Positions 19,599 through 29,926 of a DNA stretch of 64,000 bases are shown here, in pieces. The notes below the pieces were generated by a model. That model had not been told where the DNA came from, made no database searches, and saw only the letters and a program-made list of their open reading frames with translations. Origin of the DNA: Shewanella psychromarinicola. GTDB taxonomy: Bacteria > Pseudomonadota > Gammaproteobacteria > Enterobacterales > Shewanellaceae. The stretch covers positions 1,426,001 to 1,490,000 of the forward strand of contig NZ_CP034073.1 in the NCBI RefSeq assembly GCF_003855155.1, in the 5' to 3' direction. Positions within the stretch are counted from its first letter, which is position 1. The number at the start of each line of letters is the position of its first letter. The position numbers were made by a program, and so were the translations under genes.

Positions 19599-22500
19599 TG
19601 TCGACAACTCAGGCGGTAACGATTAACAGATTATCTTGGCAAATTTTGGCTATTGCACTGGTGCTATTTGCATTGGTAGTTAGCCTTATTCGTGGTTTAT
19701 TGCCTCATATTCCTGAAGTCCGTACTGAATTAGTTCATTATCTTCAAAACGAATACCAACTGCATGTGCAGATGGGTGAACTCAGTGCCGAATGGCAAGC
19801 TTTTGGGCCAGCACTGACCGTGAGCAATTTAGTGTTACTGCCACAAGATAATCTGCCGATTACCGTTATCAGCGAAAATGTACATATCAAACTCGATTTT
19901 TGGCAGTCACTTTTAACCTTGAGCCCGCAGATTGAAACCGTGGTATTTGATGGTGTTAAAGTGGCATTAAATCTCGATGAGTTGGCATCTACGGATGAGA
20001 ACGCTACCGCGGGTGATATGACTAATCTTGATTGGTTGTATGGATTGTTATTAGAACAGTTAGGGCATTTTTCAATCACCGATGCGTCATTACAACTGTT
20101 TAGTAAACAACAGGATTATCGGCCGATTTTTATCGATAATCTGCTGTGGCAAAACAGTGCCAATAGTCACCAAGCGCAGGGTATGATCCATGTGGATCAA
20201 CTTGAGTCGCAGCAAGAACAGTTAACCTTACGTATTGATCTTAGCGGTGATGGTTATCAACCTGATACGGTCGCAGGCCAACTTTACGTTACCGCAGATT
20301 CATTAGACTTAGGTGAATGGGCGTCTAGACAACATATTGCGCAAGAAAACACTGACAACATTGAATTTCAAGGCGTGATTAACCTTGATGCGTGGATGAC
20401 ATTTGCACATCGTCAGATCCAAGATGGTGTATTAGTGTTTAAACCCAGTTGGTTGCAATGGAGTGACGCTGATACCCAGCAAAAATTTGCTATCAACTCA
20501 GGTTCATTGCAATGGACACCGCAGCCTGATGGCTGGAAAATCGCCAGCCATGATTTAGATTTATCGACTAATGATCAAACTTGGCCGTCTCTTAAGTTAG
20601 CGATAGGCACTCGTGATGGTGATTTTTTTGGTTATGCCAACCAGATTACTCCGTCGAACTTAACGCCAATGCTGCCGTTAGTGCCCGGTTTGGGCAAACA
20701 GCAAGTGAACCTTTGGCAACAACTCAATCCTCAAGGTCAAATTGGCCCCATTAGGCTGTATAAAGCGGCCGACAAACCGCTTATCGGCAACGTTGAAGTT
20801 CAGCAATTACAGTGGCAAGCTTATCAGTCGATACCGGGTGTGAGTCCGATTGATGCTCAATTGACATGGGCGAATAGCCTGCTTGAATTTAGCTTGCCAG
20901 AACAAGAGTACAGTGTCGATTTTAACGGTGGTTTTAGCCAACCATTAGCGCTTCACGGCAGCGCAATGATGGGCCGTTATGATGTAGAACAACAGCGTCT
21001 TACCGTGGCTGATATTGAATTAATTAATGATGATATTACCTTGCAAGCGAGCCTGAATCTTGAGTTTGTTGACGAGATTCATATGGGGTTGGCGGCTCAC
21101 TTAAGCATTGATGATGTGGCCGATGTTGGACGTTATTTCCCACAGATGGCCATGAGTCCAAAATTAGTCAGTTATCTTAATGATGGTTTAGTCGCAGGGC
21201 GAGTCAACGACGCGCAGGTAGTGTGGCATGGTGCGTTAGGCGGTTATCCCTATCAAGATCACAGTGGTGTATTCCAAGCTGCATTTCGCCTCGACAGTGG
21301 CACCTTTAAATTTCAACCTAATTGGCCAGAGGTCAGCGAACTCACGCTATCAGCCTTGTTTGAAAATGCCATGATGGATTTGCATATTGATCAGGGCAAA
21401 CTCGATAACGTTGCGGTTGACGGCGCGCGAGTCTCTATCCCGCAGTTGGGTAAACAGTCTTTATTAAGAATTGAAGCGGATATCACCACCGACGCACAAG
21501 CCGCGGCCAAAGTGATTAACGCCTCTTCACTTCGTGATTCAGTAGGTGCCACGTTAGATGTGGTACAAATTCGACAGCAAATCAATACCCAATTAGATCT
21601 GGCGATCCCGTTATACAAAGGCGGTGAAAAATTGATTAAAGGCCAGGTGACCTTTGATAATAATCCGCTGTTTATAACCACTCCCGGCTTAGATTTACAA
21701 GGCGTATCTGGACAAGTTAATTTTGTGAATCAGTTGGTTGAAGGCAAAAATATCAAGGCGAGGTTATTTCAACAACCGTTGACGTTTAGTGTAAAAACCA
21801 AGAAAAACAATAGCAATTTTAGCTTAAATGTTGATATGAATGGTCGCTGGGATCTCGACACATTACCCGCCAGCTTACACAATCCATTGAGTGACACTTA
21901 CCAGGGCAAAATGGACTGGAATGGTGGCTTAACCATGATTTTTGACCCAAGTGGTTATAGCTTACAAGTCTCTGCTAATTCCGATCTTATCGGCACCTCA
22001 CTGGATTTACCGATGCCTTATCAAAAGTCGGCCGCTGAACCTAGAAAACTAAGCGTGGATCTTATTGGCGATAATAAACAATCATCGTTAAGCATTAAGT
22101 TGGCTAATGATGTCGAGTTTTGGGGGGAATTTAATGCCGACAGTGGCAGCCGGCTTGCTTTTTATGACGTGATGATTGGTCGTCATTTTAAATTGGGTGA
22201 CAGATTAAATAAACAACAAGGCCATATACATGTAGACCTGCCTAAAGTCGATTTAGCGCAGTGGTTGCCGATTATTAATCGCTTCAGTGTTAGCGCTGAA
22301 CCAGATGTTGTGAGGTCGTCGGTACGCGATCGTATTTTAACAGCAGATGAGTTGCCGGGGATGGCAACTCAAGACAATCGAGCTGAAACCACAGCGATTA
22401 TTAATGCCGCAAGGTCATTCCCTCGATTAGCTGGGATTCATGCCGACATCGAGCAATTAAATGTGTTGGGACAATCATTTGATAAATTACATTTTTATGC

Positions 22501-23650
22501 CGAACCCACAGAACAGGTGTGGCGCTTTGACGCTGAGTCGCAACAGTTTGATGGCCGTATCGATTTTTACCCTAACTGGCGCGATCAAGGGATTAAAGTG
22601 GTCGCTAAAAAGTTGTATTTATACCCTAGCGTCAGCATGGCTGAACAAACAGAGCCGACAGCGGCATCCATGCTGCAATATCTGCCCACTTTAGCAATAG
22701 ATGTGGATGATTTTAAGGTTAATGACTTATCGTTAGGGCACTTAGTGTTACAAGGCTTACCCCATGAACTAGGATACCAATTTCAAACGCTGTCATTAAC
22801 GCAACCTACTGTTACCTTACAGGCCAATGGGTTATGGTCGCTTGAAAATGGCACCGATAAAACCGTGTTCGATATCAATTTACAGGCTGAAAAGTTTGAT
22901 GACCTATCAAGGATATTAAACATCAATCCTGGACTACAAGATGCGCCATTGGATCTCAGCGGTCAGTTATCTTGGCAAAGTGCGCCCTATTACTTCACTC
23001 TCGACACGCTAAACGGCCAACTCAAGTTTGCACTAGGCAAAGGTCATCTTTCGGAGATTAGTGATAAAGGCGCGCGAGTGTTTTCATTGTTTAGTTTAGA
23101 TTCATTATTGCGTAAATTATCGTTAGACTTTTCGGATGTGTTCGGCAAAGGCCTATATTTCAATACCTTTAACGGCAATCTTATGATCGATAATGGGGTG
23201 GTTAAAACCACCGATACTGAAATGGACGCCATTGCCGGTAACATGCGAGTACGAGGTTACACCGACTTAACCACCCAAAGCTTAAATTATGACATTCGTT
23301 TTGTGCCGCAACTTGCGTCCAGTGTGCCAACCGTGGTGTTATTGAGTACCAGTGCGTGGACTTTGGGGTTAGGGGCATTTGCCCTGACAAAAGTGTTAGA
23401 ACCGGTTATTGAAGTGATCTCAGAAATTCGTTTCCGAGTCACCGGTACCATGGACAATCCGCAACTAGAAGAGCTTGAGCGTAAGAGTAAAGAAATCGAA
23501 ATCCCAAAGGCAATATTACCGCAGGTAGACGAAACCAGTATAGAAACTAACCTTAATACTAACGCCAATGCTAAAGTAGAGGCTAAAGTAGAGGCTAAAG
23601 TCGAAACTGAAGTCGAAACTGAAATTGACTCAGATGTTAAAGCTCAGTAA
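19598..23650 (+). CDS. yhdP: YhdP, AsmA/TamB-like envelope lipid-transport protein
   Basis: A 1350-residue protein with one N-terminal membrane helix (about residues 14-35, QILAIALVLFALVVSLIRGL) and a very long periplasmic beta-rich domain of the AsmA-like/DUF3971 kind. In E. coli YhdP takes part in phospholipid transport between inner and outer membranes together with TamB and YdbH. It starts at a GTG overlapping the rng stop. The C-terminus carries an extra acidic, repetitive tail built from AKVE/ETEVE units (encoded at 23569-23640) that is probably variable in length. Confidence 0.92.
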   Translation: MSTTQAVTINRLSWQILAIALVLFALVVSLIRGLLPHIPEVRTELVHYLQNEYQLHVQMGELSAEWQAFGPALTVSNLVLLPQDNLPITVISENVHIKLDFWQSLLTLSPQIETVVFDGVKVALNLDELASTDENATAGDMTNLDWLYGLLLEQLGHFSITDASLQLFSKQQDYRPIFIDNLLWQNSANSHQAQGMIHVDQLESQQEQLTLRIDLSGDGYQPDTVAGQLYVTADSLDLGEWASRQHIAQENTDNIEFQGVINLDAWMTFAHRQIQDGVLVFKPSWLQWSDADTQQKFAINSGSLQWTPQPDGWKIASHDLDLSTNDQTWPSLKLAIGTRDGDFFGYANQITPSNLTPMLPLVPGLGKQQVNLWQQLNPQGQIGPIRLYKAADKPLIGNVEVQQLQWQAYQSIPGVSPIDAQLTWANSLLEFSLPEQEYSVDFNGGFSQPLALHGSAMMGRYDVEQQRLTVADIELINDDITLQASLNLEFVDEIHMGLAAHLSIDDVADVGRYFPQMAMSPKLVSYLNDGLVAGRVNDAQVVWHGALGGYPYQDHSGVFQAAFRLDSGTFKFQPNWPEVSELTLSALFENAMMDLHIDQGKLDNVAVDGARVSIPQLGKQSLLRIEADITTDAQAAAKVINASSLRDSVGATLDVVQIRQQINTQLDLAIPLYKGGEKLIKGQVTFDNNPLFITTPGLDLQGVSGQVNFVNQLVEGKNIKARLFQQPLTFSVKTKKNNSNFSLNVDMNGRWDLDTLPASLHNPLSDTYQGKMDWNGGLTMIFDPSGYSLQVSANSDLIGTSLDLPMPYQKSAAEPRKLSVDLIGDNKQSSLSIKLANDVEFWGEFNADSGSRLAFYDVMIGRHFKLGDRLNKQQGHIHVDLPKVDLAQWLPIINRFSVSAEPDVVRSSVRDRILTADELPGMATQDNRAETTAIINAARSFPRLAGIHADIEQLNVLGQSFDKLHFYAEPTEQVWRFDAESQQFDGRIDFYPNWRDQGIKVVAKKLYLYPSVSMAEQTEPTAASMLQYLPTLAIDVDDFKVNDLSLGHLVLQGLPHELGYQFQTLSLTQPTVTLQANGLWSLENGTDKTVFDINLQAEKFDDLSRILNINPGLQDAPLDLSGQLSWQSAPYYFTLDTLNGQLKFALGKGHLSEISDKGARVFSLFSLDSLLRKLSLDFSDVFGKGLYFNTFNGNLMIDNGVVKTTDTEMDAIAGNMRVRGYTDLTTQSLNYDIRFVPQLASSVPTVVLLSTSAWTLGLGAFALTKVLEPVIEVISEIRFRVTGTMDNPQLEELERKSKEIEIPKAILPQVDETSIETNLNTNANAKVEAKVEAKVETEVETEIDSDVKAQ

Positions 23651-23843
23651 TAAAAGCTCAGTAATAAAAGCGATAGATCGTGAGGCCATACTCCATCGAG
23701 CGCGCCATCAACTCAGCTCGTTCCGGTTATCGATAATTGACCTTAAGCTGACCGACTGCCAGGTAGCGATGCTGAAGTCGGTCCAATGAGACAGGCTTGG
23801 GTTTACTCATCAACTAATGTGTTTATGCGATAAGGAGTTCGAG

Positions 23844-24674
23844 ATGCAAATCAGCTTATTACAATCCCAAAGCGGCCGCGATGTCAAAGCCAATCTTGCG
23901 TTTATCGACTCGCAACTCAACGCCTTACCCCGTGATGCCAATGAGCCACAATTAGTGGTGTTACCTGAGTGTTGTTTATTGTTTGGCGGCCATGAAAGTC
24001 AACAGCTTGAATATGCTGGCAGTCAGCATCAAAGCGAACTAAAAAGCGCATTAGCCGCGTTGGCAAAGCAGTACCAAGTGTATGTTATTGCCGGCACCAT
24101 TCCCATGCGTGCCGACGATGGTAGAGTGTTCAGCCGCTGTTATTTTTTTGATGATCATGGCGCCACCCTAGGTCATTACGATAAACTGCATTTATTCGAT
24201 GTTGAGGTGAGTGATGACACCAAAACTTATCGCGAAAGTGATACCTTTCATCCCGGTGATCACATTAGTGTCATTGATACACCTTTTGGCAAAGTTGGTC
24301 TAGCCATTTGTTATGACATTCGCTTCGGCGATATATTCCGGGCTTTGCGTTTGGCGGGGGCAGATTATATTGCCCTACCTTCGGCATTTACTAAAGTCAC
24401 CGGTGAAGCGCATTGGCAAGTGTTATTACAAGCGCGTGCAATTGAAACTCAATGTTATTTGTTGGGCGCAGGCCAATGGGGGCAACATAATCAAGGTAGT
24501 AGAGAAACATGGGGTCACAGTATGATAGTCGACCCTTGGGGCCGAGTCATTGCTGAGCGAGCCACTGAATGTGGCTGGGTACAAGCTAAAGTCGATTTAG
24601 CCGAATTACGCCGTATTCGTCAACAAATGCCGGTGATGGGCCATAATCGATTTATGGCGCCACAGTTGAAATAA
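23844..24674 (+). CDS. Carbon-nitrogen hydrolase (nitrilase family, Nit1/YbeM-like)
   Basis: About 276 residues from the ATG at 23844, preferred because AAGGAG lies just upstream; an earlier in-frame ATG at 23817 lacks a ribosome site. The nitrilase triad is visible: Glu in VVLPECCLL, Lys in HYDKLHLFDVEV, Cys in VGLAICYDIRFGD. The sequence is most like Nit1/Nit2-type omega-amidases or deaminated-glutathione amidases, which repair side products of metabolism. Gene order yhdP-nit-tldD is common in gammaproteobacteria. Confidence 0.9.
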   Translation: MQISLLQSQSGRDVKANLAFIDSQLNALPRDANEPQLVVLPECCLLFGGHESQQLEYAGSQHQSELKSALAALAKQYQVYVIAGTIPMRADDGRVFSRCYFFDDHGATLGHYDKLHLFDVEVSDDTKTYRESDTFHPGDHISVIDTPFGKVGLAICYDIRFGDIFRALRLAGADYIALPSAFTKVTGEAHWQVLLQARAIETQCYLLGAGQWGQHNQGSRETWGHSMIVDPWGRVIAERATECGWVQAKVDLAELRRIRQQMPVMGHNRFMAPQLK

Positions 24675-24738
24675 CACTGGATACTACTATTAACACTGAA
24701 TTCGCAGTATGCGTTACCCATTAATAAAGAGAATTTTA

Positions 24739-26187
24739 ATGCCATTTTTAACCCAAATAGAGCAGAGTTTATTGCAAGATGGATTAACCTTAGATGGACT
24801 ACAAGGTTACTTAAATACCATTCATCAACACAATATCGATTTTTCAGACCTGTATTTCCAAGGTAGCCGTCATGAGTCTTGGGTATTAGAAGATGGCATA
24901 GTCAAAGAAGGCAGTTTTCACATTGAGCGTGGTGTGGGTGTGCGTGCCATTAGCGGTGAAAAAACCGGTTTTGCTTATGCAGACGAGATTACTCCGGCCG
25001 CCCTTGATGCTGCAGCAAAAGCTGCCCGCGGCATTGCTAGCGCAGGTGAACAACACAAGGTGCAAGCCTTTAAACGTCAAACGGCTCATAAACTGTATGA
25101 CAGTGCCGATCCGATTGCGGCTATGGACGAAGTCAAAAAAATCGACCTATTAAAGCAAGCCGATGCCTATATTCGTAGCCTCGACAGCCGTATTATTCAG
25201 GTAGTGGTCAGCTTATCTGGCGTGCATGAAGAAATATTAATTGCCGCAAGTGATGGCACGTTAGCGGCAGACATTCGTCCGTTAGTGCGTTTTAACTGTA
25301 GCGTTATCTTAGAAGACAAGGGCAAACGCGAGCGTGGTAGTGCTGGTGGCGGTGGTCGTCACGATTACAGCGCCTTTTTAGCCACAGATGAAGCAGGCTT
25401 ACCGTTAAGCTTTGAATTTGCCCGTGAAGCGGTGCGCCAAGCACAGGTTAATGTTAACGCTATTGATGCCCCAGCAGGTGAAATGCCAGTGGTACTAGGT
25501 AATGGCTGGCCAGGTGTTCTACTGCATGAAGCGGTCGGTCATGGTTTAGAAGGTGACTTTAATCGCAAAGGCAGCAGTGCTTTTAGCGGTAAGATGGGTC
25601 AACAAGTGGCGTCCACTTTAGTCACCATAGTCGATGATGGCACCATGGAAAATCGTCGTGGTTCATTAAGTATTGATGATGAAGGTGTGCCAAGCCAAAA
25701 AACCACCTTGATTGAAAATGGTATTTTGAAAGGTTACATGCAAGATAAGTTAAATGCCCGTTTAATGGGGCAAACACCAACCGGGAATGGTCGCCGCGAA
25801 TCTTATGCGCATTTACCTATGCCGCGTATGACCAATACTTACATGAAAGCCGGTGATTCCAATCCAGCAGACATTATTAAGTCAGTGAAAAAAGGCATTT
25901 ACGCACCTAACTTTGGTGGCGGACAGGTAGATATCACTTCAGGCAAGTTTGTGTTCTCGGCTTCTGAAGCATATTTGATTGAAGACGGTGAAGTCACTCA
26001 GGCGATTAAAGGCGCGACCTTAATTGGTAACGGACCTGAGGCCATGGGATTAATTTCAATGGTGGGTAATGACTTAGCCCTAGATAAAGGCGTCGGCGTG
26101 TGCGGTAAAGACGGACAAAGCGTGCCTGTTGGTGTGGGACAACCAACATTGAAAATTGATCGTCTAACGGTCGGCGGTACAGCTTAA
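24739..26187 (+). CDS. tldD: TldD, metalloprotease subunit
   Basis: About 482 residues from the ATG at 24739 (MPFLTQIEQ), with AAGAG upstream; the earlier ATG at 24709 adds ten unlikely residues. The zinc motif HEAVGH is in [13 protein letters not shown] at about residue 264, and the Cys in [14 protein letters not shown] completes the site. TldD forms a heterodimer with PmbA/TldE that degrades unfolded peptides, matures microcin B17-like peptides and cuts the CcdA antitoxin in E. coli. Its partner is encoded 4.4 kb downstream at 30620. Confidence 0.95.
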   Translation: MPFLTQIEQSLLQDGLTLDGLQGYLNTIHQHNIDFSDLYFQGSRHESWVLEDGIVKEGSFHIERGVGVRAISGEKTGFAYADEITPAALDAAAKAARGIASAGEQHKVQAFKRQTAHKLYDSADPIAAMDEVKKIDLLKQADAYIRSLDSRIIQVVVSLSGVHEEILIAASDGTLAADIRPLVRFNCSVILEDKGKRERGSAGGGGRHDYSAFLATDEAGLPLSFEFAREAVRQAQVNVNAIDAPAGEMPVVLGNGWPGVLLHEAVGHGLEGDFNRKGSSAFSGKMGQQVASTLVTIVDDGTMENRRGSLSIDDEGVPSQKTTLIENGILKGYMQDKLNARLMGQTPTGNGRRESYAHLPMPRMTNTYMKAGDSNPADIIKSVKKGIYAPNFGGGQVDITSGKFVFSASEAYLIEDGEVTQAIKGATLIGNGPEAMGLISMVGNDLALDKGVGVCGKDGQSVPVGVGQPTLKIDRLTVGGTA

Positions 26188-26278
26188 CGTTAAGCTTCTA
26201 TTATTAGTATTTTGACGGCTTGCTGAGTGTGTTTACTCAGTGAGCATTTGTGATCTGAGCATCATTTAATGGCTTATC

Positions 26279-26554
26279 GTGGCTCATGTCAATTTACTGG
26301 TATCGATGCCAATTCTATTCGTGTCTGGGTATGTGTGGCCACTGGCGCTTATTTCTGAACCATCGGTATTAGCATCTCAAATTATTCCTGCAGTGCCTGC
26401 TATTATGGGAATGCTCGAGCTGAATCAATTAGGAGTCGGTTGGTTGGCTGTCATGCCTAAATGGCAGCAATTATGGGGTTTGTTTGCGCTATTCGTCACC
26501 ATGGTCATTATGGCAATTGCGCGTAAACAGCAAGATTTTAAGGTTGCATCATAA
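26279..26554 (+). pseudogene. Remnant of an ABC-2 family permease (C-terminal part)
   Basis: A 91-codon open stretch whose translation (SMPILFVSGYVWP, then hydrophobic residues, QLNQLGVGW, then a final membrane helix and a basic tail) looks like the C-terminal quarter of an ABC-2 permease of the YhhJ/YbhR kind. No N-terminal part or ATPase gene is present nearby, so it is read as a decayed fragment. It could still be translated as a short membrane protein, but no good ribosome site is seen. The flanking bases up to 26864 hold no recognisable gene. Confidence 0.6.
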
Positions 26555-26864
26555 ATACCTACTACACCTGCATCATACTAAAATCAGCACCATAGCCGGT
26601 GAAGTCCGTAAGCTAACGTCACTCGGTTTAACAGATGGTATAAGCGGTGGTATCAGTAAGCTAAAATCAGCCTCTTTCACCTATTTCATCTCCAACATCC
26701 CTTTTTTGTTAACAAGGTGCCTTCACGTGTTAATAGCAGCGCTAATAGTGGGTCTGTTACAAGTTATTGCAAGGTAGTTAGCAGGGCAAAGGGTTGCTGA
26801 TAACCGTTTATTATCTCGCAGTGAGGTGAAGTAAGCAGGGCTAGCGCTTAGTTAATGTGTCTGG
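26555..26864. other. Non-coding stretch, no recognised feature
   Basis: About 310 bases between the permease remnant and the convergent small lipoprotein gene. Short open frames here have no family resemblance. I see no terminator with a T-run. It may be further decayed sequence from the same event that destroyed the permease gene. Confidence 0.4.
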
Positions 26865-27266
26865 TTAAAAGTACAATGTTTCTTGCTTGGTGCCATCGAT
26901 AAAGATGTCGCACTTATCTGCCGTGCTCGATTTTGCCGATTGTATAATGCTAGCAACAATACCAAAGCGTCCACCTTGATCACCGAGTACCGAGCCAAAG
27001 TAACAATCACCTTTAAACTTCATGTCCTCAAAGTTTGCATTGAGATTTTGTGTAGGCGTCATAGGCGGGAATCTGCCTTGCATGATCGCGTCACCATTGG
27101 CGGTCAGTAGCAGTTTCTTCTTTTCTGTATCATACGAGCCGCCAAGCACGATGGTTTGTTCATTGACGACAACCGTTTTATTTTGAGCCACGATCGGTGG
27201 CTTAGCTGCACAAGCGGTGAGTAGTACGCCTGCTGTAAAGGTAAAAAGTATAGAAATTATGCGCAT
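26865..27266 (-). CDS. Small hypothetical lipoprotein
   Basis: A 133-residue protein with a lipoprotein signal peptide; the lipobox is GVLLTACAA, cleaved before Cys at about residue 19. The mature part is hydrophilic with two further cysteines (GDCYFGS and DKCDIFI) and no domain I recognise. It is likely anchored to the inner or outer membrane in the periplasm. It stands alone on the - strand. Function unknown. Confidence 0.75.
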   Translation of the reverse strand: MRIISILFTFTAGVLLTACAAKPPIVAQNKTVVVNEQTIVLGGSYDTEKKKLLLTANGDAIMQGRFPPMTPTQNLNANFEDMKFKGDCYFGSVLGDQGGRFGIVASIIQSAKSSTADKCDIFIDGTKQETLYF

Positions 27267-27368
27267 TATTATTCCTTAGTATGCGTCGAGAGTCATAAGT
27301 CGGTCCCTCGTGATAGTAAACTAGCCCTGTCTACATATTCATTGTAACAAGTTATTAACAAATTCCAA

Positions 27369-27398
27369 TAAAAAAACAGCCTGCTAAATAGCAGGCTG
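27369..27398 (-). terminator. Rho-independent terminator of the Ig-like lipoprotein gene
   Basis: Ten-base perfect palindrome CAGCCTGCTA / TAGCAGGCTG with a two-base centre. Read on the - strand it is followed by seven T. It lies about 30 bases past the stop of the gene at 27430-29907. Confidence 0.88.
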
Positions 27399-27429
27399 GT
27401 TAGTTAGTTTATCGTTGTATTTTGGTTAG

Positions 27430-29907
27430 TTACAACAAGGTGACATAAAACGACAGCACAGTTTCAATGCCTTTAGGCGTAGTGGCTGTTAGTGTTACCA
27501 AGCTTGTACCAGCAGTACCATCATTTTCAATGCTAAATGAGGTTGATGTTCCACCTGCAGCGGTCTTGTTTGGCACGGTATAGCCAGAGAATTGCAAATC
27601 ACCCTCTGTGCTAGCCACGGTTAAGGTCGTGCCAAAGGGTAATATTTGCTCAGCATTGTCGGTTAATACCACAGTAAACTGAGCAATATCGCCATTTGCA
27701 ATTTCTTCATTGTTAGTGATCAAACTACCATCTCTGCTTACTGTCATCGTGGCCGTTGAACCTGACATTGTTAACACCAACGCCTTACGGATATAAGTGG
27801 TCATGGCATTGCTATCGCACAAGCTACCTTGGCACTGTGGGCCGTTAAACTTACTATCAGCCGCTTGGTATGTGTCACTCGCTTGAATATTAAAGTACGG
27901 TTCACCTGATTGATGTGTTCCTGACTCATCGTCATCTCTAAAAGCATCAGGCAAATCAACAAAACCGCCGTCATGGTAGGTTTCTACATCCATGCCGTTA
28001 CCACTACACACTACAGGCGTTGTACCGCTTAAGCAGCCGTTAACTACGCCGCCATCAGCATCGTCAAATACATTATTGCCATTGGTATCGAAGAAGGTTT
28101 CGTGGCCTAAAGCATAAGCTAAAATGGTGATGCGGTGATCGCTCACCCTAGGCGATGTTGAAGTCCAAGTGACTGAACATGTTCCGTTTACTATGGTACA
28201 CGATGGCTCAATTTGGCCACCTTCTGCGGTAAAGTTGATGGTGGTGTCGTCCGGTGCTGGGTTAGCAAAACTGTCAGAGGCATAAGCTGTAATAGTGACT
28301 TCTTCACCATTGTTATCTCCAGCTTCTGGGTTACCGGTCGATCTTGAAAGACTAAACCCCAACTGTTGCGGTAAACCAGTATTAACCGTTAGCTGTTCTG
28401 ATTGGCTGGTAATGGTTTGATTAGTGTCGGCGTCAGTGGTTGATGCCACCACTCTTACCGGGGTAGGAATGGTGCCAGCTTGCACTCTTACACTCACTAA
28501 ACCTTCTGAGTTAGTGATGCTGCTATCCGTTTCGCCGCCATTAGCAAATTGTAAGTCGCCAACTATGGTGTCGAGGCTAAAGTTAACTGCTTGTTGCGCC
28601 GCTGGTTGGCCATTAGCACTGCTCACTAAGAAGGTCACTAACGATGATTCTGTTGAACCAGTGCCGCCTGAACCTTTGATGCGGATTTGGCTTGGGTCGG
28701 CTGACACAAAGCTCACATTAGATAACGTTTGGCGTGCTAAGGCAAAAGGCAAACTTGCACTTAAACTGGTGCCATTAACGGTTGCTGTGGCGGTAATAGT
28801 ATCACTGCGCTCACTATTGCCACTGCAGCTGACATCTGAAAAGGTTGAGCTAGCGGAGCCTGATAAGCTGGTAATAGGCGAGTCGAGTGAGGCATTATCA
28901 TTGGTGGAACAGTCTGAGCTAAAGCTGATGCTGGTTGGGCTTTGCAAGCGTGTTAATGTGCCATCGGTGCTTTCGGTAACCAAGGTAGCAGTAATCCCAA
29001 ATGTGCCACCGGCGCTAATGTTATAACGGCCATCAGTTGTTGCGACTAACGTTGTCGCTAATTCACTTTCAACAAACTCACCATTAGCATTATACGAGCC
29101 CATCTTAACATTACCATTCGTGGCAATATCGTCAGACGCTAACACTTCAAAAGCACTGCTGCTGGTGAGAGTGCTACCTTGATATTCTGTGGTGACGGTT
29201 AACAGGCTGGCACCTAACTCTGCCTCGGACGGCGTGTAGTTAAGCGAAGCAATACCTGAGGATTTTGTCAGTGCAGTTGCTGGCGCTAACGTAGCGCTAC
29301 CGGCATTGAATGTCACAATTTGGTTAGCAATAGCTTGATTATTACTGTCAGTAAGCAAGGCATTGAGCTGAACTGTTTTATCAATATTAAAGCGAGTAAT
29401 CGGACCGGTTGCATCACTTATCGAAACGGTTAATTTAATCGCTTCGACAGGGGTACTGGTGTCATATTCTTTAAATTGATAATTACGAGTCGCACTGACT
29501 GAATCGTCATCACTTGATGTATAAGTTGCGGTGAGGACGCCGGCATCGCTGCTGCTTGATGTGACAACTGTTGTTGCAAGACCAGAAGATAGGGTTAACA
29601 CCGTTGTAGGGGCTATTGCTGCATTGGTTGTGCTAAAAGTAATGAGTGCCCCACTGACGTTGGTATTACCGAACTTGAGGTGAGCTACGGCACAAAAACT
29701 GCCATCGATATCAAAAATAAGTCCATCGGTGCTGGAATCACATTGGCCATTAACCACATTTTGATAACTAACCGATAAACCATAACTGTCATCTGATGTA
29801 TCTGAGTCGGTGCCGTCTGCGGCACCGTTACAAGCTGTCAATAACAACACTGAAGTCAGTAATAACCATAGTGTACGAGCCATCATTTTGAGCCGCATTA
29901 GCAACAT
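27430..29907 (-). CDS. Large Ig-like-repeat surface lipoprotein
   Basis: An 825-residue protein with a lipoprotein signal peptide (lipobox LLLTACNG, Cys at about residue 26) and a series of beta-rich repeats of the bacterial Ig-like/invasin (Big_1) type. Recurring patterns include NGQPAAQQAVNFSLD, SSGIASLNYTPSEAELG and NADGLVSVRVQAG-like turns. Residues about 610-690 include acidic loops resembling calcium-binding segments (DTNGNNVFDDADGG). It is probably exposed on the cell surface. The role is unknown; adhesion or envelope scaffolding are possibilities only. Confidence 0.8.
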   Translation of the reverse strand: MLLMRLKMMARTLWLLLTSVLLLTACNGAADGTDSDTSDDSYGLSVSYQNVVNGQCDSSTDGLIFDIDGSFCAVAHLKFGNTNVSGALITFSTTNAAIAPTTVLTLSSGLATTVVTSSSSDAGVLTATYTSSDDDSVSATRNYQFKEYDTSTPVEAIKLTVSISDATGPITRFNIDKTVQLNALLTDSNNQAIANQIVTFNAGSATLAPATALTKSSGIASLNYTPSEAELGASLLTVTTEYQGSTLTSSSAFEVLASDDIATNGNVKMGSYNANGEFVESELATTLVATTDGRYNISAGGTFGITATLVTESTDGTLTRLQSPTSISFSSDCSTNDNASLDSPITSLSGSASSTFSDVSCSGNSERSDTITATATVNGTSLSASLPFALARQTLSNVSFVSADPSQIRIKGSGGTGSTESSLVTFLVSSANGQPAAQQAVNFSLDTIVGDLQFANGGETDSSITNSEGLVSVRVQAGTIPTPVRVVASTTDADTNQTITSQSEQLTVNTGLPQQLGFSLSRSTGNPEAGDNNGEEVTITAYASDSFANPAPDDTTINFTAEGGQIEPSCTIVNGTCSVTWTSTSPRVSDHRITILAYALGHETFFDTNGNNVFDDADGGVVNGCLSGTTPVVCSGNGMDVETYHDGGFVDLPDAFRDDDESGTHQSGEPYFNIQASDTYQAADSKFNGPQCQGSLCDSNAMTTYIRKALVLTMSGSTATMTVSRDGSLITNNEEIANGDIAQFTVVLTDNAEQILPFGTTLTVASTEGDLQFSGYTVPNKTAAGGTSTSFSIENDGTAGTSLVTLTATTPKGIETVLSFYVTLL

Positions 29908-29926
29908 CCCTATTCTATTAAACGGT

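Noticed and set aside
26190..26270. Terminator after tldD
   Set aside because: The CTGAGT/ACTCAG hairpin at about 26222-26240 has no T-run; termination cannot be claimed.
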